IMG/VR virus record: IMGVR_UViG_3300042556_001144
Location: 1 to 44,493 of that record
Direction: 5' to 3' (one strand)
Source: a virus
Length of the DNA: 44,493 nt
Shown here: positions 14,993 to 23,555 of the stretch, piece after piece
Layout of the letters: each line of letters starts with the position of its first letter
Position numbering within the stretch: the stretch's first letter is position 1
Program-made: the position numbers and the translations under genes
The notes under the pieces: model-generated
What the model saw: the letters and a program-made list of their open reading frames with translations, nothing else
Databases searched by the model: none
What the model was told of the DNA's origin: nothing

Positions 14993-15392
14993 TCCGTACC
15001 CTGAGGGTCGAACTCAGAAGAGTGAGTTCGGCACCCTCCTGCCCGACATCCTGTTTACCATCATCAAACCCATGCTGGCCAAGCTTGTCAGTGGGGGGAA
15101 CATCACTAACAAGTCATCGCTTCATAGTGCATTCCGCAAGGAAACGGGAAGCACCGTGTCGTTCTCCACGTTCAATGCGTGGCTGGAGATCCTTGAGATC
15201 TCGTTCCGCAAGACAGTCCAGATTGATGGCCTTGTCCCTGCCCCCACCCCGGGCGGGGCCGGGGTCGGCCCCCGCCCGGATGTGGGGGAAGAGGATGTCA
15301 AGTTCGACAACGAAGAAACTTTTGATTTCCGCCCGTCGCGGGGATTCGGTGACGCTTTCGGTGAGATTGCACGCAACTCAGGAGGAATCTAG
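14982..15392 (+). CDS. Unknown protein, possible HTH (136 aa)
   Basis: The family is not recognised. Residues about 45-75 (SLHSAFRKETGSTVSFSTF, then NAWLEILEIS) look like a helix-turn-helix. The middle (85-105) is a flexible Pro/Gly linker and the tail is acidic (VGEEDVKFDNEETFDF). The ATG at 14982 has CAGGAG about 8 nt upstream and lies inside the end of the nuclease gene. The stop TAG overlaps the GTG of the Sak4-like gene. The location suggests a DNA-binding accessory factor for recombination. Confidence 0.7.
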   Translation: MPNDPYPEGRTQKSEFGTLLPDILFTIIKPMLAKLVSGGNITNKSSLHSAFRKETGSTVSFSTFNAWLEILEISFRKTVQIDGLVPAPTPGGAGVGPRPDVGEEDVKFDNEETFDFRPSRGFGDAFGEIARNSGGI

Positions 15393-16297
15393 TGAGCATT
15401 CATCAGACAACTGCATCGGCCGTTCCGCCGGTGCGCGCATACAAGAACCTCGGCTTCCAAGGAGGCCCCGGTCTTTACTCTCTTCGCAACCTGTTCGGCA
15501 TGATTGTTGGTGAGCAGAACAGTGGCAAGTCTTATCTGTTCCAGTCCTGCCCCGACGCATTCATCATTAACCTTGACCTCTCGTCCACGGTGTCCCCCCA
15601 CGCCAAGTGCGTTGTGTGGCCAGGCATCGGTGCTGATGGTCGACCGATTGATGTGGATGGCAAGCCGCTCATCATGACGTGGGATCACGTCGAGGCCAAG
15701 ATCAAGCAGTTGTGCGACATGGCCAAGAACGGTGACGAGCGGCCCTCGATGGTCGTGATCGACACCATGATCCCCATGCTTCGTCTGCTGAAGCCGTGGG
15801 TCGCACGTCAGATGGGCAAGGAACTGTTCGAGCAGGCACACGGCCCCGCTGCGTGGGAGCGTCTGTACGACACAGTGATTGATGTGGCCCATAGACTTCG
15901 CTCGCACGGCTACGGCGTCTGGCTGCTGGCCCACCTGTCTCGTGACTGGGTGGAGATCGGCGAAGGCTCCAAGGTTGAAGAGCACTATCTGTCCCTGCCT
16001 CCCGGTCTGCGGGAGCGACTGTCCAAGGTGGTCGAGATCATCGCCCCCATGCGCTCAGAGGTTCGAGAGACGACCATCGTGGAACCTACAGTCGTTACCG
16101 TGGCCGGGAAGCAGGTGACACAGAATCGCACTGTGTCCAAGCAGACGATCACTCGCACCATTGCGTTCCGTGATCCACGCTACCTGCGCTTGATCCGTAC
16201 CCGCACCCTGAAGCCGATGCCCGACATCGACGTGACTGGTGCAGCAGAACCTTGGGTTCTGTTCGAGGAGGCGTACAAGACCGCCAACACTCCGTAA
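15392..16297 (+). CDS. Sak4-like (AAA_24/RecA-fold) recombination ATPase (301 aa)
   Basis: This RecA-fold ATPase resembles phage Sak4 proteins, which promote single-strand annealing or exchange with an SSB. Seen: Walker A GMIVGEQNSGKSYLF near residue 37, an INLDLSS strand after it, Walker B SMVVIDTMIPML near 121, and a WLLAHLSRDW strand (sensor-like) near 176. The part after 215 is beta-rich and may form a separate C-terminal domain. GGAGGAAT precedes the GTG start, which overlaps the previous stop. The neighbouring exonuclease and ssDNA-binding protein support the role. Confidence 0.8.
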   Translation: MSIHQTTASAVPPVRAYKNLGFQGGPGLYSLRNLFGMIVGEQNSGKSYLFQSCPDAFIINLDLSSTVSPHAKCVVWPGIGADGRPIDVDGKPLIMTWDHVEAKIKQLCDMAKNGDERPSMVVIDTMIPMLRLLKPWVARQMGKELFEQAHGPAAWERLYDTVIDVAHRLRSHGYGVWLLAHLSRDWVEIGEGSKVEEHYLSLPPGLRERLSKVVEIIAPMRSEVRETTIVEPTVVTVAGKQVTQNRTVSKQTITRTIAFRDPRYLRLIRTRTLKPMPDIDVTGAAEPWVLFEEAYKTANTP

Positions 16298-16308
16298 TTT
16301 GCTGTGCA

Positions 16309-16423
16309 CGTCAGGGGATAAACCAATGGTCGTAATAAGCATTACATGGTTGCACAGCCTGATTTTGCTAACATGCCTGGTGACAGGTGATGGGAGTTTA
16401 CAATCTCCCTTGGTCCCCTGACG
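16309..16423 (+). ncRNA. Structured 5' leader (multi-helix RNA) upstream of the SSB-like gene
   Basis: A perfect 10-bp stem, CGTCAGGGGA (16309-16318) with TCCCCTGACG (16414-16423), closes a domain of about 95 nt. Inside it are AACCA/TGGTT with GTAAT-AAGC-ATTAC (16321-16351), CCTG-GTGA-CAGG with a GNRA-type loop (16376-16387), and GGGAG/CTCCC (16392-16409). That is a multi-branch fold like those of riboswitches or autoregulatory leaders. After it, GGTGGG/CCCACC (16445-16469) can form another hairpin, then a pyrimidine stretch leads to ACGAAAGG and the ATG at 16537. The ligand or protein sensed is unknown; autoregulation by the SSB-like protein is one option. Confidence 0.45.
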
Positions 16424-16536
16424 ACGATCCCCCGGAAGGGTGGGGGTGGGCCCTCGACGGTGTCCCACCTCCGCCTTCCAATTTACTTCGTTCCGTGTCT
16501 CACTCCATTTTCAACTCCTTTTACGAAAGGCTCACT

Positions 16537-17064
16537 ATGAGCAACATCAAGTCGACCATGTTCGCCGCGTACAACAACAGCTTCGCCTCCGTCGAGGCCA
16601 ACACCGAAGGCTCCGGCGCAGGCTGGCGTCCCGATGCTGGCGACCATGCGGTCCTCGTGACCGGCATGACCATCGAGGAAGGTGACTTCAAGCAGAAGGA
16701 CGGGCAGGTCTTTCCGTCCATCGACATCACCTTTCAGTATCAGATGGTCGAGGATCCTGGCAGCCCCGAGCCTCGCAGCTTTACTGGAGCCCGGTTCAAC
16801 CTGCCCAGCGACCCGACTCAGCTGACGGATGAGGGTGCCAAGACCCGCAACCGCATCGAGCTGGAGCGCATCAAGGGTCACCTGACCACCCTGCTGGGTC
16901 GTCGTCCTGAGAATCTGCAGATGGCTATGCAGACCATTCAGGAGCGGATCAACAACGGCAACGTGATCCCGGTCAAGCTGCGCGCCCGTTACGACGAGTC
17001 CAAGGTCAAGCCCGGCACCAAGTACTTCAAGGAGTTCCTGGTGTCGCCGCTCAGCCTCGCCTGA
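16537..17064 (+). CDS. Putative ssDNA-binding protein (175 aa)
   Basis: This is probably a single-strand DNA binding protein partnering the Sak4-like ATPase. It has a beta-rich core (DHAVLVTGMTIEEGDFKQK near 33, then DITFQYQMVEDPG) in the pattern of DUF669-like/OB-fold phage proteins. A helical segment follows (RIELERIKGHLTTLLG) and an ending YFKEFLVSPLSLA. No zinc motif. GAAAGG precedes the ATG, in a leader similar to that of the gene at 2886. The gene stands alone, between a structured leader and a terminator, which suggests high and controlled expression. Homology to the protein at 2886 is possible but not demonstrable by eye. Confidence 0.55.
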   Translation: MSNIKSTMFAAYNNSFASVEANTEGSGAGWRPDAGDHAVLVTGMTIEEGDFKQKDGQVFPSIDITFQYQMVEDPGSPEPRSFTGARFNLPSDPTQLTDEGAKTRNRIELERIKGHLTTLLGRRPENLQMAMQTIQERINNGNVIPVKLRARYDESKVKPGTKYFKEFLVSPLSLA

Positions 17065-17132
17065 TCTCGAAGCCATGACTTGCCCCGTGGGAAGCAGTCA
17101 CTACCATGGCGACCAATCGTCCCCCCACGATC

Positions 17133-17170
17133 GCCCCCTGGATTACCTGCCCGGTGTCCAGGGGGCTTCT
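17133..17170 (+). terminator. Rho-independent terminator
   Basis: A perfect 10-bp stem, GCCCCCTGGA (17133-17142) and TCCAGGGGGC (17157-17166), is followed by TTCT. It lies just after the SSB-like gene and just after a TCCCCCCACG copy at 17120. Confidence 0.75.
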
Positions 17171-17197
17171 GCTAGGTGGGTCCATGCTGGAAACGGC

Positions 17198-17686
17198 ATG
17201 GCCCACATTCAACTGGTAAGGCCCGACGCAAGAATCCCCAGAGCTGTTAGATTCTGGACCACCATGCGGACGGCCAAGTCCTGCCCCCTGCCCCCCGGCC
17301 CCATCTCCCCCCGTCGGGGGCTACGCCGGTCCCGCTGCTCCCTAGACCTATGGGAAACCACCCACTCGCTGGGGGGACGCTCCCAATGGCTTGTGGCGGG
17401 CTGGGATGCCCTCCACGGTGCCCCCTCCTCGGAGGCGGTGGAGGGGTGGTTAGACGTCTCGGAGCCCTCCAAGGGCACGCTGGTGCGTCTGGCGGGGGAT
17501 CTGGACTTCACAGCCTTTCTGGAAGGGGGCTTCTGGCGAGTTGCGACCTTCCAGATACCAGCTCGAATCCGGGACGCCATGGACGGCGTCTTGGGTTCGG
17601 CTCTCAAACTTTCCCCCCGGTCTGTTCAGTGGTCGGCTAGGGCCACCCCTGACGGCCACAAATTCCAATTCTGGTACAAAATATGA
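17198..17686 (+). CDS. Unknown protein (162 aa)
   Basis: Not recognised. The N-terminal third is Pro/Arg-rich (PLPPGPISPRRGLRRSR) and the C-terminal part is Trp-rich and mixed alpha/beta (VAGWDALHGAPSS, then GFWRVATFQIPARI and WSARATPDGHKFQFWYKI). The start is uncertain: the frame is open from an ATG at 17075, but that would translate through the terminator at 17133-17166, so the ATG at 17198 after GGAAA is preferred. It overlaps the next gene by ATGA. Confidence 0.6.
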   Translation: MAHIQLVRPDARIPRAVRFWTTMRTAKSCPLPPGPISPRRGLRRSRCSLDLWETTHSLGGRSQWLVAGWDALHGAPSSEAVEGWLDVSEPSKGTLVRLAGDLDFTAFLEGGFWRVATFQIPARIRDAMDGVLGSALKLSPRSVQWSARATPDGHKFQFWYKI

Positions 17687-18063
17687 GCTACCGCCACCGA
17701 GTGAACGGAGGGCCCCGGTCACCGGCTCGCCCCTCCCAGAAGAAGGGTGAACTTCAGGCCCACGCCGACATGCTCGAGCGCATGGTCAACCGGTTCGCCG
17801 AGCGCATCCGGGTACTAGAGTCCCTTCACACTCTGCGGGTAGAGGAAGCTGGATTGATTCTTAGCACGGTGTTCATGCTGTACCGACGGTGGCGTGAGGA
17901 GCAGCCGGATGAACCCGACCGTGGATCCTCATTCATGCACTGGGTAGAGCGTCTTCGAGCAGAGGAAGTTGTGTCCTACGCCATGGGTGCGTGGGATAAC
18001 AAGAACCTGCCGTTAGTCCCCCTCATTGGGAGCGAAGACATCGACATTGAATCCGCGGATTGA
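17683..18063 (+). CDS. Unknown helical protein, last gene of the + arm (126 aa)
   Basis: The N-terminus is basic and Ser/Pro-rich (HRVNGGPRSPARPSQKKG). The core is helical with heptad character (LQAHADMLERMVNRFAERIR), suggesting a coiled coil, and the C-terminus is acidic (IGSEDIDIESAD). Function unknown. Start overlaps the previous stop (ATGA). Its last 51 nt overlap the 3' end of the convergent 1310-residue virion gene, so the two transcription arms run into each other here with no visible terminator. Confidence 0.7.
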   Translation: MSYRHRVNGGPRSPARPSQKKGELQAHADMLERMVNRFAERIRVLESLHTLRVEEAGLILSTVFMLYRRWREEQPDEPDRGSSFMHWVERLRAEEVVSYAMGAWDNKNLPLVPLIGSEDIDIESAD

Positions 18064-21000
18064 TTCACGCTGTCGTGCTGTCTCACCAGCATACAGACCA
18101 CCCTCAGGCAGGCCCATGCGAGAAGCCATGGGGTCTGAGGCAAGTGCTTGCTGGAATGCACCACGCACCTCACCAGGCAGCGTATCAACCATTCGTTCGC
18201 TGACACTGACTTCACGCAACTTGATAGCCTGATCCCATTCAGTTGGCTTCACAGTCATGCTCACGCCAAATCGGGTGCGGTACTCGCCCTCAATCTGAGT
18301 GGCCAGGGGCATGTTGTTGGCCAACACTGCATCCTTGTACTTTCGCTTCAGGTCCACAATCTGACGACGGTTTGCCAAGAGGAACTTGGTAGCTGCCTCA
18401 GGGGACTGGAACTTCTGTGGGTTGAACCCAACTCCACGCATCACCAGCTCAAGCGGCGACGAGAAGGACTGTAGTGTCCCGTCGTCCTTGTAGACCGGGA
18501 TCATTCCCTGCTCATTTGGATTGGACCAGTCCGCGTACTGGGATTGCAGCAACCCAAAAGGTCCACCACCTGGGATGGGGGGCAGGGCCCCAAGAGCCTT
18601 GGATAGTGGGATGCCGGCTGGGGCAAGGCGGAAAAGTTGACGACGAATCTGCTCACGGTCCTGTTCAAGCAGTCCCCCCACGATTCCCGTGGCAATGTCC
18701 ACTGGGACGGGAAGCCAACCACCGCCCACAGACTGGGCAAATCCACCAAGGGCAGCAGCGCTTAGGCCGGGCGAGAGGTCAACGCCCATGAGGTTCTTAC
18801 CCATTTCGTAGATGGCTGCACTGATGCCGAGTACTCGAAGCACATCTCCGACCTGGGCTGGGATCTCACCAAACTCAGGGCCACCAAACTTCTGAAGACC
18901 AAAGCTTCGCTTGCCGCCATAGACTGCACCTGCCGTGATTGGCGTCGTTGCAAAACGCAGTGGGAACTGCAAGAGCATGCCCATTGCTGGGTTGGCCAGC
19001 AGGCCGGCACCAGTCTTGGGGTCCATCAACAGACGGGGTCGAGTCGTCAACTGAGGAGCAAAGTTGGACATCGACTGAATGGTCTGCACTTCATCTGCAA
19101 TCTCTGCAGAGGTGCGACGAATGCCGGCAGCCAAGTTGTTCTTGTTCACGAAGGAGATGCCAGCTTCAGCCATAGCCACACGGTTGACCTGTTCAATCGT
19201 CTGGAACAGCTTGAGTGGCAGTTCCATGAACACAGTTCGCAGCAGTCCAGGCTTTGTCTGGATGGGGCTGGAAAGAATAGCGGAGTCGTATGACGAGAGA
19301 ACGCCATCGTCCATCATCGTCAGATCTCGTCCGTCAAAGTCAGCAAGACGAACGTGCTTCTTCCAAAGCTTGCGGCGCTGCTCCGGATCCATCACCACGC
19401 CGTACTTCACTCGGTCTGCTTTGTAGGCCATGACCTGACGCACAGCCTTTGGCATGGCCGCCAAGATCTCAGGAACCCCCAGCCATGTGGCACCCCAAGT
19501 AAAGGGCTGCATGGCGTTGTAGACGCCGGTCATGAGACCTGACAGGTGGTTGGCGTACAGATAGCCAGCCGTGTTTCGAGATAGGTTAGAAGCGTCCTGC
19601 AGGTACACAGGGCGCTCTGCAAAGGACTTGGCCTTTTCGTAAAGTTGACCAAGCGGACCGCCAGTCTCTTCAAAGAACTTGCCAACACGACTGTTCACGA
19701 AGGTCTGCATCGCACTGCGTGTAGATTGCAGTGCCGTCATGGCAACAAGGTGCTTGCCCTGGGCCCCGCCAAACACACGCGGGATAATGAAATCCTGCAT
19801 GAGTTCATTGGTGTGCTGGTTCTCTCGAGGCAGAAGAACCGACAGAAGTTCCCGAATGTTTGAAGGCTTGCGGGCAGAGACGAATGGGTCTCGATACTCC
19901 CGGATAAAGTCACGTTCACGCTCGTACTTGGCTTTGAGTTGCTCCAACCGAATCAGTTGGGCCTCACTGGAAACTCCTGCATCCAACTGGTCTTGGATGT
20001 TGGCAATCTTCTGGCGGTACACACGAGATGCAGAGTCGAACTTAATCTCTGGTGGGTAGGTGGCATCGCCAAAGGCAATGCGCTCCAAACGCTCCTCAGT
20101 GATACCCAGCATCCTATAGGTGTCACGCCGGAACTTGTCAGGCTCATCCAGTTCAAAGTAGGTTCGGTCAGTCAGGTCCAACTTCTTTGGGGACCTCTTG
20201 ACGGTTTCCAACTCGGCATTAAGAAACTCGGGCACATCATCGCCATACAGCATGATGTGTCCCATCATCTTCTGCTCGTATGCACGGCCAGCCCGCTCAA
20301 AGTCAAGTGGCAGGGTGGACATGATCTTGTTCTGGTCCAGCTTCTGGTTCAGGATAAAGCGGGTGCGCTCAATCCGATTCTGAAACATCTCTGCCTGGTC
20401 ATCAGACAGGAATCCACGTGCTGACTGGTAGATCTCCTGCAGATCACCCGGATCCAACAAGACGTCTTCCCGGTCTCGGATCAAAGCAGCGGAACGTACC
20501 TTAAGGGCCTTGCCCTTCTCGTCACCCACACCAATGACATCATAGGGCTCAACACGAACGCCCAAGTTGTCCTGCGCCTTGGTGTACTGATTGGCAATGC
20601 TACGAGGGGCGTAGTGTGGGTTATTGATCTGAGTCTCGTAGAGTTCGCGAACAAGATTGGTCAACGTCTTCTTGTTCATGGTGTTGTCACGCACCGCGTC
20701 AATGACCCAATCGGGAAGCAGGTTCTCGCTAGTTCCCCCCACGAGTTCCATGATGGCTTGCTCTTCAGCTGTTGAGGGGATAAACGAGCCGCCCTCAGCC
20801 TTGTGCTGCTGCAGCATCTTGAGGATCTTCTCGGTGTTGACGCGGACACGAGGGCCGGCGTCTGTTTCCACCATCTCACCCATGGCCTTGGTGATGAGAT
20901 CCTTCTGCTGACGCACCCGGCTTTCCACGTAGCGCACCACCAGGTTTGGATCAAAGCCCTCATTAGCCAAGACGCTCATGGCTTGGGCCCGAGTCATGGG

Positions 21001-21945
21001 TAGACGCCCTTCGGGTGGAATCTCAACCGCTTCCACAGTGATATGGGGAAGATCCTTGCCAAGCTTCTCCCGAGCCGCCTTGTGGTTGGCTTGGCTGTTT
21101 GTGACGATGGGCTCGTCAATAATTTCAAACTCTTCATCCGAGTCAGCAAACGTAACCTTGGCTCCCTGCTTGTACTTCAAGTGCGCTGTCTTGTCGGGGA
21201 TGGCCGGAAGAATGCGAACAGACGCATTACCAGCAGAGTCTTGGACTGTGGCCACGCGGGTCATACTTCTGACAAACGTGGTAGGAATGGCGTCGTCTTC
21301 AAACAAGCCACCCTGCATTGCCGCTGTAATCTTGTTGAGCAGGCTGAGCTTCTGGTACTTCACACCAGAAAAGCGGGTGTGGTCAAAGTCATCCACAGGC
21401 GAACCAACTACTCGGCCAATGTGCTCGAGCATTGCAGCACGCTCGGCACCACCCAGTTCGTGCATGCGCTCCATCAACTCTCGCTTGCGATTTGTAAGGT
21501 GGTTGATGACTCGAGAGGTCAGCCCATGCTCATTCATGAAGGCGGAACCCAACAGGTTCATGTGGCGTAGACCGTCCACAAACTTACGGCCTACCTTCCC
21601 AACCTCACTAGCACCAGCCAGTGCGCGTCCCCCCGCTTTCGCAAACTGCTTGCGAGTCACAGGACTGGTCATCATAAGCAACCAGATAAGTGGGTTCGTT
21701 GCTAGGTCAATAGTGGTATCGACCAGTGCGTTGCCACCGTACTGCTTCTTGATCCGTTGAACAAAGGAGTCACGCTCTCGTGGGCTAAGCGACTCCTCTT
21801 CCACAAGCGTTCGAACTGCCCGGCCCAAAGATCCTTCCCCATCAAAGAGCTGGGTCAGGATTGTTGCGGGAGCATCGTAGAAAGAAACCGGCTCCCAATC
21901 AGGAAGGCCTTCTTCATCCACTTTGATGTTGGGCTTGCTTTGCAT
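18013..21945 (-). CDS. Very large internal virion/ejection-type protein (1310 aa)
   Basis: It is probably an internal virion protein ejected into the host, by size (T7 gp16 is about 1.3 kDa x 10^2, 1318 residues) and by its place at the end of the late arm. It is mostly helical. Hydrophobic patches occur near residue 80 (NPLIWLLMMTSP) and around 1000-1130 (MLLQFPLRFATTPITAG; VDIATGIVGGLL). No lysozyme or protease motif is convincing. The C-terminus (YADWSNPNEQGMIPVYKDDG onward) has the pattern seen at the ends of large phage virion proteins. The ATG at 21945 lies only a few bases after a terminator-like T-run and has no visible Shine-Dalgarno. Confidence 0.75.
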   Translation of the reverse strand: MQSKPNIKVDEEGLPDWEPVSFYDAPATILTQLFDGEGSLGRAVRTLVEEESLSPRERDSFVQRIKKQYGGNALVDTTIDLATNPLIWLLMMTSPVTRKQFAKAGGRALAGASEVGKVGRKFVDGLRHMNLLGSAFMNEHGLTSRVINHLTNRKRELMERMHELGGAERAAMLEHIGRVVGSPVDDFDHTRFSGVKYQKLSLLNKITAAMQGGLFEDDAIPTTFVRSMTRVATVQDSAGNASVRILPAIPDKTAHLKYKQGAKVTFADSDEEFEIIDEPIVTNSQANHKAAREKLGKDLPHITVEAVEIPPEGRLPMTRAQAMSVLANEGFDPNLVVRYVESRVRQQKDLITKAMGEMVETDAGPRVRVNTEKILKMLQQHKAEGGSFIPSTAEEQAIMELVGGTSENLLPDWVIDAVRDNTMNKKTLTNLVRELYETQINNPHYAPRSIANQYTKAQDNLGVRVEPYDVIGVGDEKGKALKVRSAALIRDREDVLLDPGDLQEIYQSARGFLSDDQAEMFQNRIERTRFILNQKLDQNKIMSTLPLDFERAGRAYEQKMMGHIMLYGDDVPEFLNAELETVKRSPKKLDLTDRTYFELDEPDKFRRDTYRMLGITEERLERIAFGDATYPPEIKFDSASRVYRQKIANIQDQLDAGVSSEAQLIRLEQLKAKYERERDFIREYRDPFVSARKPSNIRELLSVLLPRENQHTNELMQDFIIPRVFGGAQGKHLVAMTALQSTRSAMQTFVNSRVGKFFEETGGPLGQLYEKAKSFAERPVYLQDASNLSRNTAGYLYANHLSGLMTGVYNAMQPFTWGATWLGVPEILAAMPKAVRQVMAYKADRVKYGVVMDPEQRRKLWKKHVRLADFDGRDLTMMDDGVLSSYDSAILSSPIQTKPGLLRTVFMELPLKLFQTIEQVNRVAMAEAGISFVNKNNLAAGIRRTSAEIADEVQTIQSMSNFAPQLTTRPRLLMDPKTGAGLLANPAMGMLLQFPLRFATTPITAGAVYGGKRSFGLQKFGGPEFGEIPAQVGDVLRVLGISAAIYEMGKNLMGVDLSPGLSAAALGGFAQSVGGGWLPVPVDIATGIVGGLLEQDREQIRRQLFRLAPAGIPLSKALGALPPIPGGGPFGLLQSQYADWSNPNEQGMIPVYKDDGTLQSFSSPLELVMRGVGFNPQKFQSPEAATKFLLANRRQIVDLKRKYKDAVLANNMPLATQIEGEYRTRFGVSMTVKPTEWDQAIKLREVSVSERMVDTLPGEVRGAFQQALASDPMASRMGLPEGGLYAGETARQRESIRGFNVDVFAPNEGD

Positions 21946-21985
21946 AATGAAAAGGCCCCGGTGCGATTTCTCAGCGACCGGGGCC
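21946..21985 (-). terminator. Rho-independent terminator abutting the 1310-aa gene start
   Basis: Read on the - strand: GGCCCCGGT, a 14-nt loop, ACCGGGGCC, then TTTTCATT directly before ATG at 21945. It is a classical terminator by shape, but its T-run ends 4 bases before the next start codon. Confidence 0.75.
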
Positions 21986-22005
21986 CGTTCCGGGGGTTCA
22001 GTACG

Positions 22006-22047
22006 TCAGCGGCAGTAGCCGCCCTTCTTCGGGCCCTTCTTCTTCAT
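22006..22047 (-). CDS. 13-residue basic micro-ORF
   Basis: The peptide MKKKGPKKGGYCR is preceded by a textbook ribosome site (AAAGGAGG, ending 5 nt before ATG) and followed within about 20 nt by a terminator. Six of its 13 residues are Lys or Arg, with one Cys and one Tyr. It lies between the fibre-like gene and the 1310-residue virion gene. It could be a real micro-virion or antimicrobial-like peptide, or a leader peptide controlling the downstream gene. Confidence 0.45.
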   Translation of the reverse strand: MKKKGPKKGGYCR

Positions 22048-22063
22048 GACATCCTCCTTTCTT

Positions 22064-23122
22064 TTACCCACCCTTACCACCAGTAATGGAACTACGATGG
22101 CGGATGGTAACAAGAAGACGAACGGCTTGCAAACGATCTCGAACTTCAGCAGGTGAGATATTTCCAAAGCCCATGTTCATTATAAGTCCGAGGGCTTTGC
22201 CTTGTCCCCTGTCTCCACCGCCAGACCTATCAACAACGCAACAGTTGTTAACAATGGTGTACGATGCAGCTGCACCCCAACCTTCTCCAGTTGAAGGAAA
22301 ATCCATGTATGGAGGATTCTCACCAAAAGCCTCTGGACCCAAAAGATCCGTGCTTGCTGCCGTATCATAACTGGGGTAGGTCAGGGAAAAGCCACCCTCA
22401 GCTACAGTTCCACCAGAAACAAAATCGCCACCACCATACACGACATACGGCACGTTGTCGCTATTACAGTAAATGACCTGATTTAAATCTGAAATAGGAC
22501 GGCGACTAAAGAAACCCACCGTACCACTTCCACTTGCCGTCGGTGCATGGGAAAGAGTCACACTCGGAGACCCACCTCCGGTGTAACTAACCACACCAAA
22601 ACCATTTGGTGTAGCCCTACTTGCAGAGTCTGATGCGCTAACTGTGCTGTTTAGAGTAAGAGTTTGTCCAGTCGCTGGAGTGCCTGAAACACTTGCCAAC
22701 GTGACTGTCTTTGAGCCAGCTGTCCAAGTTGCGGTCGCAGTAGCAGCTGCAGTACTTCCCGTGGTTGTACTCGCACTAACTTCTGTTACGGTTGTTCCAC
22801 TTGGCTTAAACCACACATAGTTGAACATAGCACCGTTGATGTGGTCAAAGTTTCCATCATTATTGACGCCGGAACCAAGAAGACAAACTGCTGCCGAGTC
22901 AATAATGGTTGTGCGGCTCACCAACATAATGGGCATCACGCAAGTCCAACTATTATCGCTGCTATCGTAGAACATGTAGTTTTCCACCTTTGTATTGGAG
23001 CGTGGAAGCTTGCTCATGTCTGCGGAGTACATAAAAGAGTGGTACTCCGGCGGATAGTGCGACGAGACCAGGGGTCGCACACTACTTAGATGTGGGAAGT
23101 TGGCAATTCGTGATGCAGGCAT
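22064..23122 (-). CDS. Tail fibre/receptor-binding-like protein (352 aa)
   Basis: Likely surface-exposed. Residues about 110-200 are a Thr/Ser/Ala-rich beta region (STTTGSTAAATATATWTAG; ATGQTLTLNSTVSASDSAS) like an Ig-like or stalk domain. The flanking parts contain aromatic, Gly-rich segments (VVYGGGDFVSGG; GEGWGAAASYTIVNNCCVV) like lectin-type folds. No enzyme motif. TAGGAAA precedes the ATG. Codon third positions are A/T-richer than in the capsid genes, as expected for fast-exchanging receptor-binding genes. Its exact position in the virion is inferred. Confidence 0.65.
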   Translation of the reverse strand: MPASRIANFPHLSSVRPLVSSHYPPEYHSFMYSADMSKLPRSNTKVENYMFYDSSDNSWTCVMPIMLVSRTTIIDSAAVCLLGSGVNNDGNFDHINGAMFNYVWFKPSGTTVTEVSASTTTGSTAAATATATWTAGSKTVTLASVSGTPATGQTLTLNSTVSASDSASRATPNGFGVVSYTGGGSPSVTLSHAPTASGSGTVGFFSRRPISDLNQVIYCNSDNVPYVVYGGGDFVSGGTVAEGGFSLTYPSYDTAASTDLLGPEAFGENPPYMDFPSTGEGWGAAASYTIVNNCCVVDRSGGGDRGQGKALGLIMNMGFGNISPAEVRDRLQAVRLLVTIRHRSSITGGKGG

Positions 23123-23137
23123 TTGTGGTTTTTCCTA

Positions 23138-23551
23138 TTAAGCAAGACGACTGCGGAAACGGATGGTCACGGCGCCGTGCACGGCACCCTGAGCAGCATC
23201 AAACTTCAACAGAATCCAACTGCCGGCAGGCACAAAGTTATTGGAGGTGTTGATAGTTGGAAGAGTGGTACCAAGAGCATTGACCGAAGTCGTTGAAGTC
23301 TGCACTGATGTAAAGCCAGAAGTGGCCTGCACAGTCGTAGCGTGCACGACTTCAACAGTTTCAGCAGCCCCTTCAACAGTGTTAATTCCGATGGCAATAC
23401 TGTCAATCACGATGCCACTTCCATTGCCACGCGACTCCACATACATCACTGGGATGACAAAAGTACTAGCAGCTTCAAGGTTGTGGTTGATGGCAGCAGT
23501 AACGATCTGGAAGTAATCGGGGTACTGCTCAGCGGGAAGGACGTTCGGCAT
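23138..23551 (-). CDS. Small beta-rich structural protein (137 aa)
   Basis: It has a jelly-roll-like alternation of strands (STFVIPVMYVESRGNG; GSWILLKFDAAQGAVHGAV) with a Thr/Ser-rich middle, and no Lys-rich or catalytic features. It resembles small head-fibre, decoration or tail-tip proteins, but I recognise no family. It lies 15 nt upstream of the fibre-like gene in the same operon and shares its A/T-richer codon use, so they may work together or have been acquired together. Confidence 0.6.
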   Translation of the reverse strand: MPNVLPAEQYPDYFQIVTAAINHNLEAASTFVIPVMYVESRGNGSGIVIDSIAIGINTVEGAAETVEVVHATTVQATSGFTSVQTSTTSVNALGTTLPTINTSNNFVPAGSWILLKFDAAQGAVHGAVTIRFRSRLA

Positions 23552-23555
23552 TGGG

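Noticed and set aside
16351-16380. A sigma-70 promoter (TTGCAC ... TAACAT) before the SSB-like gene
   Set aside because: The spacing between the boxes is only 13 bp, too short for a normal promoter.
17075-17197. Longer N-terminus for the gene at 17198
   Set aside because: It would read through a perfect 10-bp terminator and a dispersed motif copy; the ATG at 17198 has a better site.
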